Source: Betaproteobacteria bacterium
GTDB lineage: Bacteria > Pseudomonadota > Gammaproteobacteria > Burkholderiales > Rhodocyclaceae
NCBI GenBank assembly: GCA_020621865.1
Contig: JAHRYW010000008.1
Location: 58,860-122,859 of the forward strand
DNA length: 64,000 nt
Reading direction: 5' to 3'
In this document: piece after piece, positions 16,233 through 24,465 of the stretch
Layout: every line of letters begins with the position of its first letter
Position numbering within the stretch: the first letter of the stretch is position 1
Position numbers and translations under genes: made by a program
Notes under the pieces: generated by a model
Seen by the model: only the letters and a program-made list of their open reading frames with translations
What the model was told of the DNA's origin: nothing
The model's database searches: none

Positions 16233-17909
16233 TCAGGCAGCCAGTTTTTGCGCGGTCGCCGCTTCTTCGCGGACGCGCTTGGCTTCGTCGAGCAGGTAGC
16301 GCTGGTAGTCTTCGAGGTCGCCGTCGAACGGTGCGACGCCGCCCTTGGAGACCAGCCAGAACTCGTCGCAGACCGAGCGGAGCAGGGCGCGGTCGTGGCT
16401 GACCAGCATCACCGTGCCTTCGAATTCGTTCAGCGCTACGGCCAGCGCCTCGCGGGTGTTGAGGTCGAGGTGGTTGGTCGGTTCGTCGAGCAGCAGCAGG
16501 TTGGGGCGTTGCCAGACCAGCATGCACAGCACCAGGCGGGCCTTTTCGCCGCCGCTCATGGTGCCGACGGCCTGCTTGACCATGTCGCCACCGAAATTGA
16601 AGGTGCCGAGGAAGTTGCGCAACTCCTGCTCGCGGCCCGGCACGTTGCTGCGGCCATTGGCGATGGCTTCCTTGGCGAGGCGGACCATGTGTTCGAGCGG
16701 CGTGTCCTGCGGGCGCAGCACGTCGAGTTCCTGCTGGGCGAAGTAGCCGATGTTCAGGCCCTTGCCGGCGGTGACTTCGCCGCCGATCGGCTGGAGCGCC
16801 TGGGCGATGGTCTTGACCAGCGTGGACTTGCCCTGGCCGTTGGCGCCGAGGATGCCGATGCGCTGGCCGGCCATCACCGAGCGGTTGATGCCGCGGACGA
16901 TGACGGTCGGCGGCGTGCCTTCCGGTGCCTCTTCGGGCGGCGGGTAGCCGATAGCGGTATCGACCATCGACAGCATCGGGTTGGGCAGGTTTTGCGGCTC
17001 CTGGAATTCGAAAGTGAATTCGGCCTCGGCCAGCACCGGCGCGATCTTTTCCATGCGGTCCAGCGCCTTGACCCGGCTCTGTGCCTGCTTGGCCTTGCTG
17101 GCCTTGGCTTTGAAGCGATTGATGAAGGATTGCAGGTGGGCGATCTTCTCGGCCTGTTTGGCCATCGTCGCCTGCTGGAGCAGCATCTGCTCGGCGCGCA
17201 TGTCCTCGAACTTGCTGTAGTTGCCGCCGTAGCGGACCAGCTTGGCGTTGTCGATGTGCAGCGTGACCTGGGTGATGGCGTCGAGGAATTCGCGGTCGTG
17301 GCTGATCATGACCAGCGTGCCCTGGTAGCGCTTGAGCCAGGCTTCGAGCCAGACCAGGGCGTCGAGGTCGAGGTGGTTGGTCGGTTCGTCGAGCAGCAGG
17401 ATGTCGGACGGGCACATCAGGGCGCGGGCCAGTTGCAGGCGCATCCGCCAGCCGCCGGAGAAGCTGTTGACCGGGTTGTGCAGCTCGCTGACCTTGAAGC
17501 CGAGGCCGAGGATCAGGGCCTGGGCGCGCGCTTCGGCGTCGTGTTCGCCGGCGTCGTTGAGCGCCATGTAGGCTTCGGCCATGCGCATGCCGTCGTCGCT
17601 CGCCTCGGCGTCATGCACCTCGTTGCGGGCGGCGAGCAGGCGGGTGTCGCCGTCGATGACGAAATCGGTGGCCGATTGCTCGGTTTCCGGCATGTCCTGC
17701 GCCACCTGGCCCATCTGCCATTGCTTGGGGATCGAATAGTCGCCGCCGTCTTCGTGCAGCGTGCCGTTGAGCAGCGCGAACAGCGTCGATTTGCCGGCAC
17801 CGTTGCGGCCGACCAGGCCGACCTTCTCGCCGGGATTGATGGTGACAGAGGCCTTGTCGAGCAGCACTTTCGAGCTGCGGCGCAGGGTGACATTGCGGAG
17901 GGTGATCAT
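16233..17909 (-). CDS. ABC-F family ATPase (ribosome-associated)
   Basis: 558 aa, two ABC domains with no membrane part. Walker A GRNGAGKST and GANGQGKST; signatures FSGGWRMRL and MSGGEKARL; Walker B LLLDEPTNHLDLDALVWLE and LLLDEPTNHLDLNTREALA. The linker of the P-site tRNA interaction type (MRAEQMLLQQATMAKQAEKIAHLQSF, broken here for length at about residues 230-260) is present. Closest in layout to YheS but about 80 residues shorter at the C-terminus. Acts on ribosomes. It lies 32 nt upstream of rlmA, another translation gene. Confidence 0.9.
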   Translation of the reverse strand: MITLRNVTLRRSSKVLLDKASVTINPGEKVGLVGRNGAGKSTLFALLNGTLHEDGGDYSIPKQWQMGQVAQDMPETEQSATDFVIDGDTRLLAARNEVHDAEASDDGMRMAEAYMALNDAGEHDAEARAQALILGLGFKVSELHNPVNSFSGGWRMRLQLARALMCPSDILLLDEPTNHLDLDALVWLEAWLKRYQGTLVMISHDREFLDAITQVTLHIDNAKLVRYGGNYSKFEDMRAEQMLLQQATMAKQAEKIAHLQSFINRFKAKASKAKQAQSRVKALDRMEKIAPVLAEAEFTFEFQEPQNLPNPMLSMVDTAIGYPPPEEAPEGTPPTVIVRGINRSVMAGQRIGILGANGQGKSTLVKTIAQALQPIGGEVTAGKGLNIGYFAQQELDVLRPQDTPLEHMVRLAKEAIANGRSNVPGREQELRNFLGTFNFGGDMVKQAVGTMSGGEKARLVLCMLVWQRPNLLLLDEPTNHLDLNTREALAVALNEFEGTVMLVSHDRALLRSVCDEFWLVSKGGVAPFDGDLEDYQRYLLDEAKRVREEAATAQKLAA

Positions 17910-18027
17910 CTGAAGCTTTCGGGGGGACGGTCAGGCGGCGGTTGTCGCGTTCCTGACAAGGGGCGTGATTGTATCTGATTGATCTCTTGAATGTTTTTTC
18001 TGGCGCCTGTTTTGCTTGATGTCGGGC

Positions 18028-19368
18028 ATGAAAACCTATCTCGACTGGTCGGCCTACGACACTTACGGCGTCGGCGACGCCTATGCCGGCATTCCGGCGA
18101 CCGGCGGCAATTACGCCAAGGCGGTCGCCGTCTGCATGAACAACCACCAGTGCCAGCGCGAGGGCAAGGGCGTCATGTGCCCGAGCTACCGGATCACGCA
18201 CGACCCGGCGCATTCGACCGGGGCCCGGGTCAAGGCCTTCAAGGCGGCGCTGAACGGGGAGTTCGGCGAAGCGCCTTTTGCCCACCCCGACCTGGCGGCG
18301 GCGATGGACCTTTGCGTCTCCTGCAAGGGCTGCAAGAAGGAGTGCCCGAGCGCCGTCGACATGACGCTGATCAAGACCGAATACCTGGCCCAGCGCAATG
18401 CGCGCCTCGGCGTGTCGTGGCGGACGAGGCTGTTCGCCGGCCTGCCGCAATGGCTGCATCGCTGGCGCTTGCCTCTGGCCTGGCTGGTCCGCCGGCGCAA
18501 CTCCTCACCGCTGATCGCCGGGCTGGCCGAGCGCTGGTTGGGCATTTCGGCCCGGCGGCCGATTCCGGAGATCGTCAACCGCCCGATTTCGGATTCGACC
18601 CCGGAATGCTACGGTCAGGCCAAAAAAGTGGTCATTTTTGTCGATACCTTCACCCATTACTACACGCCGGAAGTCGCCGAGGCGGCGATCAAGGTGCTGC
18701 AGGCCGGCGGCTACCAGGTCGACATGCTGCGCCCGGCGGCCGACGACGGCGAGCCGGAACGTCCGCTTTGTTGCGGCCGGACCTATCTGTCGCAGGGGCT
18801 GGTCGAGGCGGCGAAACTGGAGGCGCAGCGGGTGATGGCGGCGCTGGCTCCGGCACTGGCCGAGGGGACGCCGATTGTCGGGCTGGAACCATCCTGCCTG
18901 CTCGCCCTGCGCGACGAGTTCTACAGCCTGGGTCTCGGGCCGGAGGTCGGCCAGTTGAGCAAGCAGGCCTTCCTGTTCGAGGAATTCCTGATGCGCGAGG
19001 GCAACAAGGGCCTCAAGCTGCCGCTCAAGCCGCTGCCTGGCGGTCGGGCGGTGGTGCATGGCCATTGCCACCAGAAGGCTTTCGGTGCGATGAAGTCGGT
19101 AAAAAAGGTGCTTGGCTGGATACCGGAATTCGAGTTCGACATCGTCGATGCCAGCTGCTGCGGCATGTCCGGCAGCTTCGGGCTGGAAGCCGAGCATTAC
19201 GAGGCTTCAATGCAGATGGGTGAGCTGGCGCTTTTGCCGGCAGTACGGGCAGCGCCGGCCGATGCGCCGATCGTCGCCGACGGTTTTTCCTGTCGGCACC
19301 AGATCCGGGACGGCTCAGGGTGCGAGGCGGTGCACGTTGCAGTGTTGCTGGCCAGCGCCCTGGCCTGA
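18028..19368 (+). CDS. (Fe-S)-binding CCG-domain protein, Fe-S half of a D-lactate dehydrogenase-like enzyme
   Basis: About 446 aa (ATG at 18028; ATG 18019 also possible, no strong RBS). Ferredoxin region with CMNNHQCQREGKGVMCPSYR and CVSCKGCKKECPS (about residues 35-115), then two CCG-type cysteine-rich repeats (PLCCGRTYLSQG, HGHCHQKAFG, ASCCGMSGSFGLE). The combination matches the C-terminal half of FAD-linked YdiJ/D-2-hydroxyacid dehydrogenases, but the FAD-oxidase half is absent: upstream is an oppositely oriented ABC-F gene. It may work with an unlinked flavoprotein subunit. A copy of the dispersed motif falls in the linker between the two regions. Confidence 0.85.
   Translation: MKTYLDWSAYDTYGVGDAYAGIPATGGNYAKAVAVCMNNHQCQREGKGVMCPSYRITHDPAHSTGARVKAFKAALNGEFGEAPFAHPDLAAAMDLCVSCKGCKKECPSAVDMTLIKTEYLAQRNARLGVSWRTRLFAGLPQWLHRWRLPLAWLVRRRNSSPLIAGLAERWLGISARRPIPEIVNRPISDSTPECYGQAKKVVIFVDTFTHYYTPEVAEAAIKVLQAGGYQVDMLRPAADDGEPERPLCCGRTYLSQGLVEAAKLEAQRVMAALAPALAEGTPIVGLEPSCLLALRDEFYSLGLGPEVGQLSKQAFLFEEFLMREGNKGLKLPLKPLPGGRAVVHGHCHQKAFGAMKSVKKVLGWIPEFEFDIVDASCCGMSGSFGLEAEHYEASMQMGELALLPAVRAAPADAPIVADGFSCRHQIRDGSGCEAVHVAVLLASALA
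18603..18640 (+). repeat. Dispersed A-tract motif, copy B (inside a CDS)
   Basis: GGAATGCTACGGTC, AGGCC, A6, GTGGTC, ATTTTTG. It encodes the segment ECYGQAKKVVIFV at the junction between the ferredoxin and CCG parts of the Fe-S protein. The reading frame is maintained. Confidence 0.6.
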
Positions 19369-19375
19369 GTTTTCC

Positions 19376-20347
19376 TTAAACCGGCAGGTAGCCCGGGTCG
19401 AGCGGGGCGCGGCCGGTGGCCAGGTAGGTCTCGCAGCGCTGGATGTACTCGCGGATGCTCTTGGGCATGGTGGTGCGGGCGCGCGAGATGTAGAAGATCA
19501 GGTCGCGGCCCTGGCGGATCAGTTGCAGGCCGTCGAGCAGGTTGTAGGTGAACGGGGCGCTGATGGTGCCCGGGCCGGCCAGCCATTCGATCTCGGCTAG
19601 GCGTTCGCCGGCGGTGACCATGCGCGCCCAGACGTCGAAGATGTCGCGGTCGGTGCGCAGCGTTTCGGTCTTGATCTTGGCGGCGGTGGCCAGGTCGCAG
19701 ATCGGACCTTCGATGTCGGCAAAGGCGGGGATGCCGCTGAAGGTGCTGATCATCACCTTGGAAATCTTGTCGATGTCGCGCAGGGTCTGGCCGATCTTGA
19801 TGTAGCGGCTTTCGTAGAAGTCTTCGAGCGGGATCGAGAAGGCGCGGAAAGGTTCGCCCCACAGTTCGTCGATGCCTTCCTCGCCGCTGCGGTGCAATAC
19901 ATTGCGGCCAAGATCCATGGCTTCGAGCAGGCAGCGGCCACATTCGCGCATCAGCGGGCTGTCGCTGAGAATTTCGATGCCGCAGGCCTGCAATTCGACC
20001 AGCTTGCGGAAGATGTCGGCCGCCCGGTTGAACAGCGCACCGGCCAGCATGGCGCCCTTGACCCGCTTGCGGGCTGGGTCGTTCTCTTCCTCATAGGCGC
20101 TGCGCGCTTCGTTCAGGCGCGTTCCGGGAATGTTCAGGCCATGCTCGGTGTGGTTAAAGAGGCGTCGCGTCAGGGCCTCGATCAAGCGCTTCTTGGCTTC
20201 GAGGGTGTCGGCCGGGACCGGGTAGGTCTTGATCCAGTAACCTTCGTAGAGCACGCGCTCCTGACCGTCGATGACACGCCGCGTGCCTTCCGGTAGCGTC
20301 AAGGTGTCGGAAGCGCAGGCTTTATCCAGATGATGCATTGCGTTCAT
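19376..20347 (-). CDS. Conserved-looking hypothetical protein, 323 aa
   Basis: Soluble, mixed alpha-helical protein with no motif I recognise. Start chosen at the ATG at 20347 (MNAMHHLDKACASD); a 25-residue upstream extension is possible. It contains a Cys pair in RECGRCLLEA and highly structured helices (LFNRAADIFRKLVELQACGIEIL). It ends 7 bp from the convergent Fe-S protein stop and follows the sensor-kinase gene start region in opposite transcriptional context. Codon use is like that of its neighbours. Function unknown. Confidence 0.7.
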   Translation of the reverse strand: MNAMHHLDKACASDTLTLPEGTRRVIDGQERVLYEGYWIKTYPVPADTLEAKKRLIEALTRRLFNHTEHGLNIPGTRLNEARSAYEEENDPARKRVKGAMLAGALFNRAADIFRKLVELQACGIEILSDSPLMRECGRCLLEAMDLGRNVLHRSGEEGIDELWGEPFRAFSIPLEDFYESRYIKIGQTLRDIDKISKVMISTFSGIPAFADIEGPICDLATAAKIKTETLRTDRDIFDVWARMVTAGERLAEIEWLAGPGTISAPFTYNLLDGLQLIRQGRDLIFYISRARTTMPKSIREYIQRCETYLATGRAPLDPGYLPV

Positions 20348-20443
20348 GGTCGGGTAGCGGATTCCTGTGAGTTGAACACCCGTTCGCTGATCAGAGGGGA
20401 TTGGACATTGATGTTTTTTCAATGTTCCGATCCATGCCGGTGA

Positions 20444-21796
20444 TTAGCGAACAGGAAATTGTACCGCGACAATTAGGCCTTTAGTTATATATGATTGATC
20501 GAGCTGAAAATGAGCGTGATGCAGTTCGGCAATGCGGGCCACGATCGCCAGGCCGAGACCGCTGCCCGGCTGCTTTCCCTGATCCAGTCGATGAAAGCGA
20601 CGGAGCACCAGTTCCCGTGCCTCTGGGGGGATGCCGGGGCCGTTGTCGCTGACCGTGAACCGGCAGCCCTTTGCGTCGTGGGAGACATTGACGCGGACCA
20701 TGCCGTTCTCCGGCGTGTAGCGGACCGCATTGTCCACCAGGTTGCGGATCAGCACGCGCAACCAGTCGGCCTGGCCGGTCACGATGCAGGCCGGGGTGGC
20801 CGCCAGGTCGAAATCGAGATTCTTGGCCAGGATCTGTGGGCCGATGTCGGCGCAGACCGATTCGGCCAGCAGCCCGAGGTCGACGGGCTGCGGGTCGGGC
20901 AGCCCGGATTCCGGGTCGAGGCGGGCCAGTTGCAGCATCTGGTCGACCAGGTGGGAGGCCCGGGTCAGACCGCTCTGTAGCTGGTCGAGCGAGCGGTCGC
21001 GCTCTTCGGCATCGCGGGCGCGCAGGGCGACCTGGACCTGCGCCAGCAGCGCCGCCAGCGGCGTGCGCAGTTCGTGGGCGGCGTCGGCCGTGAAGCGGCG
21101 TTCGGCCTCCAGCGTGTGTTCGACGCGCTGGAACAAGCCATTCAGCGCGTCGAGCAAGGGCTTGATTTCTTCGGGAGCGGTGCTCGGGGTGACCGCGTGC
21201 AGTTGCTGCGGGTCGCGGCTGGCAATCTGCTTGGCGATGCCGTCGAGCGAGGCAAAGCCGCGGCGCGTCACCAGCCAGACCCAGAAGCCGATGATCGGCA
21301 GGCCGAATAGCGCCGGCAACAGCAGGCGCCAGGCAATCTGGCCGATCAGATCGTCGCGGACGTGGTGGTTTTCGCTGACCTGGACCTGCAGGCTGTGATC
21401 GTCGTTCCACTGGCTGAAATGCCGCCAGCGGCCGTCGCTGTTGCTGGTTTCCGAGTACCCCTCGGCCATGGTGATCGGCGCGTCCGGGGCGTTGTTGGAA
21501 CGCATCAGCAAGCCGCCGTCGGCATGCCAGATCTGGAAGCGCAGGCGACGCTGGTATTTGTGCATGGCCTCGTCGAAATCCTCGATCTCGCCGCCGCCGT
21601 TGCCTTCGTGCGCTTCGTGGCTGGCGATGGCCAGCAGGGTTTGGCCGGCCTGGGCCAGCTGGGCGTCGAACAGTTCGTCGACTTCGTGGTGGGCGTCGAG
21701 GTAGCTGAACACCATGGTCACCAGCCAGGCGGCGGCGACGCCGCCGAGCAGCAGGGCAAGCAGACGGCGGCGCAGCGAGAACCAGGTCGTGGTCAT
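20444..21796 (-). CDS. Two-component sensor histidine kinase (QseC/PmrB-like)
   Basis: 450 aa. Spans at about 13-32 and 160-180 (LLPALFGLPIIGFWVWLV) flank a periplasmic sensor rich in His and acidic residues (HEAHEGNGGGEIEDFDEAMHK, about 60-80). HAMP-like linker, HisKA with phospho-His in ADAAHELRTPLAALL, HATPase with NAVRYTPENG, DNGPGIPPEA and GSGLGLAIV. Its ATG overlaps the response-regulator stop (ATGA). Last gene of the SHP-DHC-cytochrome b operon, so it probably senses a condition relevant to that haem system. Confidence 0.92.
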   Translation of the reverse strand: MTTTWFSLRRRLLALLLGGVAAAWLVTMVFSYLDAHHEVDELFDAQLAQAGQTLLAIASHEAHEGNGGGEIEDFDEAMHKYQRRLRFQIWHADGGLLMRSNNAPDAPITMAEGYSETSNSDGRWRHFSQWNDDHSLQVQVSENHHVRDDLIGQIAWRLLLPALFGLPIIGFWVWLVTRRGFASLDGIAKQIASRDPQQLHAVTPSTAPEEIKPLLDALNGLFQRVEHTLEAERRFTADAAHELRTPLAALLAQVQVALRARDAEERDRSLDQLQSGLTRASHLVDQMLQLARLDPESGLPDPQPVDLGLLAESVCADIGPQILAKNLDFDLAATPACIVTGQADWLRVLIRNLVDNAVRYTPENGMVRVNVSHDAKGCRFTVSDNGPGIPPEARELVLRRFHRLDQGKQPGSGLGLAIVARIAELHHAHFQLDQSYITKGLIVAVQFPVR

Positions 21797-22449
21797 TTGC
21801 CGATGGTGTAGCCGACGCCGCGCAGGGTGCGGATCAGGTCGCTGCCCAGCTTCTTGCGCAAGTGATGGATATGCACTTCGAGGGCGTTGCTGTCCGGCTC
21901 GTCGCGCCAGCCGTACAGCGATTGTTCGAGCTGGGTGCGGGTCAGGACCCGGCCGGCGTTTTCGAGCAGCATCTGCAACAGCGAGAATTCCCGGCTGGAC
22001 AGTTCGACCGCTTGCCCGGCCTGGGTGACCCGATGCGCGGCCGGGTCGACCGCCAGGTCGCCATGGATCAGCAGCGGCGCGGCGCGGCCGGCGCTGCGCC
22101 GGGTCAGGGCGCGGATGCGGGCGGTCAGTTCGTCGAGGTCGATCGGTTTGACCAGGTAGTCGTCAGCCCCGGCATCGAGGCCGGAGACCTTGTCGCCGGT
22201 CGCATCGCGGGCGGTCAGGATCAGGATGGGGACGGCCAGGCCGCGGCTACGGGCGCGATGCAGAACTTCCATGCCGGTCAGGCGGGGCAGGCCGAGGTCG
22301 AGGACGACGAAATCGAAAATCTCGGTCTGCAACGCCTGGTCGGCAGAATGGCCGTCACGCAGCCAGTCGACGGCGAACCCGGCCTGGCGCAGGCCGATGG
22401 TCAGGCCGTCGCCCAGTTCGGGGTCGTCTTCGACAAGCAGGATACGCAT
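21793..22449 (-). CDS. OmpR-family response regulator
   Basis: 218 aa. REC domain with acidic pocket VEDD and phospho-Asp in FVVLDLGLPRLTG (about residue 51), Lys in DDYLVKPIDLDEL, then a winged-helix output domain (ELSSREFSLLQMLL, NALEVHIHHLRKKLG, RTLRGVGYTI). It lies 12 nt downstream of the cytochrome b gene and is coupled to the kinase. It is a strong candidate to bind the four 11-bp repeats in front of the SHP gene, which would make the operon autoregulated. Confidence 0.93.
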   Translation of the reverse strand: MRILLVEDDPELGDGLTIGLRQAGFAVDWLRDGHSADQALQTEIFDFVVLDLGLPRLTGMEVLHRARSRGLAVPILILTARDATGDKVSGLDAGADDYLVKPIDLDELTARIRALTRRSAGRAAPLLIHGDLAVDPAAHRVTQAGQAVELSSREFSLLQMLLENAGRVLTRTQLEQSLYGWRDEPDSNALEVHIHHLRKKLGSDLIRTLRGVGYTIGK

Positions 22450-22461
22450 GCTGTCATTCTA

Positions 22462-23067
22462 TCAGGATGCTAGCCACCAGCCGGCAACGCCGACCCAGGC
22501 GAGCAGCGCGACGGCAGCCAGCGGGCGGGCCGAGCGGATGCCTTCCTCCGGCGCCCCGAGCTTGTAGCCGCTGAACATGGCGCGGACCATGTTCTCGCCG
22601 TGCAGCAGGCTGCCCGAAACGACGCCGGCGACGTGCACGATGACGACGGTCAGCATGGTGGCGGCCAGTCCTTCGTGCAATTCTTCCAGCCAGTGGCCGC
22701 CGAATTCGTTGTAGGTCGCCCAGCCGGAGACGCCGCACAGGATGCCGAGGCCGAGCAGGGCGACGATGGCCCAGCCGCCGGCCGGGTTGTGGCCGGTGTG
22801 GTGGGCCGGTTGCAGCGTGAGCAGGCTGCCGAGGTAGCCGGCGACGGCGCGCGGGCCGCGGACGAAATCGACGAAGCGGGCGTAGCGCGAACCGATGAAG
22901 CCCCAGGGCAGGCGGAACAGGGCGACGGCAATGACGATGGCGCCGGCGCCGGCATGCACCAGCCGCCAGGTTTCGCTTTCGGCGGTCAGCCAGGCGACGA
23001 TGAAGCTGCCGACCATCAGCCAGTGGCCGAGGCGGACCGGCCAGTCCCAGACAAGGATTTTGTTCAT
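22462..23067 (-). CDS. b-type cytochrome of the SHP locus (cytochrome b561-like)
   Basis: 201 aa with four membrane spans and histidines placed for haem b ligation (RLGHWLMVGSF, RLVHAGAGAI, HEGLAATML, VIVHVAGVV). The family feeds quinol electrons to periplasmic cytochromes. It is 3 nt downstream of the diheme cytochrome (DHC) and upstream of the regulator, matching the known shp gene order. Confidence 0.9.
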   Translation of the reverse strand: MNKILVWDWPVRLGHWLMVGSFIVAWLTAESETWRLVHAGAGAIVIAVALFRLPWGFIGSRYARFVDFVRGPRAVAGYLGSLLTLQPAHHTGHNPAGGWAIVALLGLGILCGVSGWATYNEFGGHWLEELHEGLAATMLTVVIVHVAGVVSGSLLHGENMVRAMFSGYKLGAPEEGIRSARPLAAVALLAWVGVAGWWLAS

Positions 23068-23070
23068 GAT

Positions 23071-23532
23071 CTAGTCCCGCAATTCAGGGATGGCGATGTC
23101 GTGCTCGCCATAGTTGCCGTTGGCGGCGCCGCGATGGCAGGCCTCGCAGTTGGCGGCGGACTTGACCCGCGGATCGCGCCAGAACTTGGCCGGCACTTCG
23201 TGGTGCTTGCGGATGAAGCGCTGGGTCTGGGTGATGCGCGGCGGATGGCCGGCGTTGCCCAGACGGTCGGCTCTGCCGGCATGGCTTTCGAGGAAGGATT
23301 TGATTTTTGGCCCATTTTTCGGGCTGACCGTAGCATCGCTGCCGAAATGGTCGTTCAGGCCATTCATGATGCGCCGCCAGTCGTCGGCGGCGAGCAGGGC
23401 AGGCGGGTAGGCGAGGTGGCAGCTGCCGCACTCTTCCTTGAAGCTGGCCGGCGCGTCGGAAGGCATCGGCAGGCGGTCGGCCAGCGCCGGCAGGGCCAGG
23501 CCGAGCAAGGTGATCAGGGCGATGGTTTTCAT
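23071..23532 (-). CDS. dhc: Diheme cytochrome c (DHC)
   Basis: 153 aa. Signal peptide MKTIALITLLGLALPALA; heme motifs CGSCH (LAYPPALL follows) and CEACH (RGAANGNYGEHDI follows). In characterised bacteria DHC is the electron donor to SHP. A copy of the dispersed A-tract motif encodes the segment DATVSPKNGPKIKSF about midway between the hemes, in a loop region. Confidence 0.92.
   Translation of the reverse strand: MKTIALITLLGLALPALADRLPMPSDAPASFKEECGSCHLAYPPALLAADDWRRIMNGLNDHFGSDATVSPKNGPKIKSFLESHAGRADRLGNAGHPPRITQTQRFIRKHHEVPAKFWRDPRVKSAANCEACHRGAANGNYGEHDIAIPELRD
23297..23337 (-). repeat. Dispersed A-tract motif, copy C (inside dhc)
   Basis: On the minus strand: GATGCTACGGTC, AGCCCG, A5, TGGGCC, AAAAATC, in frame in the DHC gene. 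GCCC and GGGC form a small stem around the A-tract. Confidence 0.6.
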
Positions 23533-23533
23533 C

Positions 23534-23938
23534 TCAACGCACCTCGCTCATAAAGGCGACGAAGTCGGCCTTTTCGGCCGGCGTGCAGGCACGGCCGACA
23601 ACTTCCTTGCAGTTGCGGCCGAACCATTTTTCGACCTTGGCCGGGTCGGTGAAACGTTCGGCATTGGCCACTGTGGCCAGGGGCCGGATGGTCTTGCCGG
23701 TGACCGCATGCTGGCCGGCGTTCAACGGATTGTCGGTGTGGCAGCTGGTGCACGCCGGCATCTTGTCGTTGATGGCAAAACGCTGGCGGAACAAGGCTTC
23801 GCCGCGTTTGGCCGAGGGGGCGAAGCCGGCTTGCTGGCTGGCGGCCTCGGCGACATAGGTCTGGCGTATCTGCTGCGGGGTTTCGGCGTGGCCGGCCAGG
23901 CTGGCCAGCAGCAGAAGCAGGGCGGGGAGTGCTCTCAT
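23534..23938 (-). CDS. shp: SHP-type c cytochrome (DUF1924)
   Basis: 134 aa from the ATG at 23938, with AGGAG 7 nt upstream (an ATG at 23962 is less likely). Signal peptide MRALPALLLLLASLAGHA. Heme motif CTSCH preceded by KMPA. The C-terminal CKEVVGRACTPAEKADF contains the Cys pair and an Asn-Cys (GRNC) matching the SHP Asn axial ligand region. SHP binds O2/NO at its single haem in Rhodobacter. First gene of the five-gene operon. Confidence 0.9.
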   Translation of the reverse strand: MRALPALLLLLASLAGHAETPQQIRQTYVAEAASQQAGFAPSAKRGEALFRQRFAINDKMPACTSCHTDNPLNAGQHAVTGKTIRPLATVANAERFTDPAKVEKWFGRNCKEVVGRACTPAEKADFVAFMSEVR

Positions 23939-23985
23939 CGTCGTTCTCCTTGGGTTATCCATGGAGAGCAGTCTAGGGAGCGAGT

Positions 23986-24024
23986 CTTAATGCGGCCTTA
24001 GCCGAAACTTAAGCCGGGATTAAC
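23986..24024 (-). promoter_or_regulatory. Four 11-bp-phased TTAA direct repeats upstream of shp
   Basis: On the minus strand the tetramers TTAA, TTAA, CTAA, TTAA start exactly 11 bp apart (plus-strand marks CTTAA 23986, CTTAG 23997, CTTAA 24008, TTAAC 24020). OmpR/PhoB-family regulators bind such one-turn direct repeats. They sit 50-85 bp upstream of the shp start codon, and an OmpR-family regulator is in the operon. Confidence 0.7.
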
Positions 24025-24084
24025 GGCAGGGCCCGGCCGGGTGCGGCTCGGCGGGTTTTGCACCGTAGCGCTTGCCGGAATGGG

Positions 24085-24118
24085 AAAGGGAGCCGGAACG
24101 AAGATTCCGGCTCCCTTT
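24085..24118. terminator. Strong 14-bp hairpin terminator
   Basis: AAAGGGAGCCGGAA (24085-24098) pairs perfectly with TTCCGGCTCCCTTT (24105-24118). It lies 25 bp after the stop of the minus-strand 68-aa gene and separates it from the shp promoter region. Confidence 0.8.
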
Positions 24119-24142
24119 CGCGGTGGTCCATCGAGTGCGGAT

Positions 24143-24349
24143 TTATCTGCCCATGTGCTGGAGTACGGTATGCAGGCGTTCGGCGGCGTGCGCGGCTTCC
24201 GGATCGTTTTCCGTCAGTTTCAGGACATCCGCCCAATTGATGTAGCGATCGAGCCGGGCCAGGGCCTTGGCATTGATCGAATCCAGGTTGACCGCCAAGG
24301 CGATGGCGTCACCGTTGCCTTCGAGCTTGTACTCAAACAAACCTTGCAT
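24143..24349 (-). CDS. Small hypothetical protein, 68 aa
   Basis: Starts at the ATG at 24349 with GGAG 7 nt upstream. Followed by a strong terminator, so it is a self-contained unit. Soluble and helical (MQGLFEYKLEGNGDAIALAV, then acidic helix TENDPEAAHAAERLHTVLQH). No family recognised. Confidence 0.65.
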   Translation of the reverse strand: MQGLFEYKLEGNGDAIALAVNLDSINAKALARLDRYINWADVLKLTENDPEAAHAAERLHTVLQHMGR

Positions 24350-24465
24350 GTTTCATCTCCAGATTGTCGTGGGTTAGGCGCCGCCAGTTTATAGATCGGT
24401 GGCCGTAATTGAAATGCCGATTTGCCTGTCGCCAGCGGATTTTTGCCGAAATTTCGCTGCCTTGC

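Noticed and set aside
15346-17415. Apparent 689-codon protein fusing rlmA with upstream sequence
   Set aside because: The first 400 codons run out of frame within the ABC-F gene. RlmA starts at 16200; no fusion is supported.
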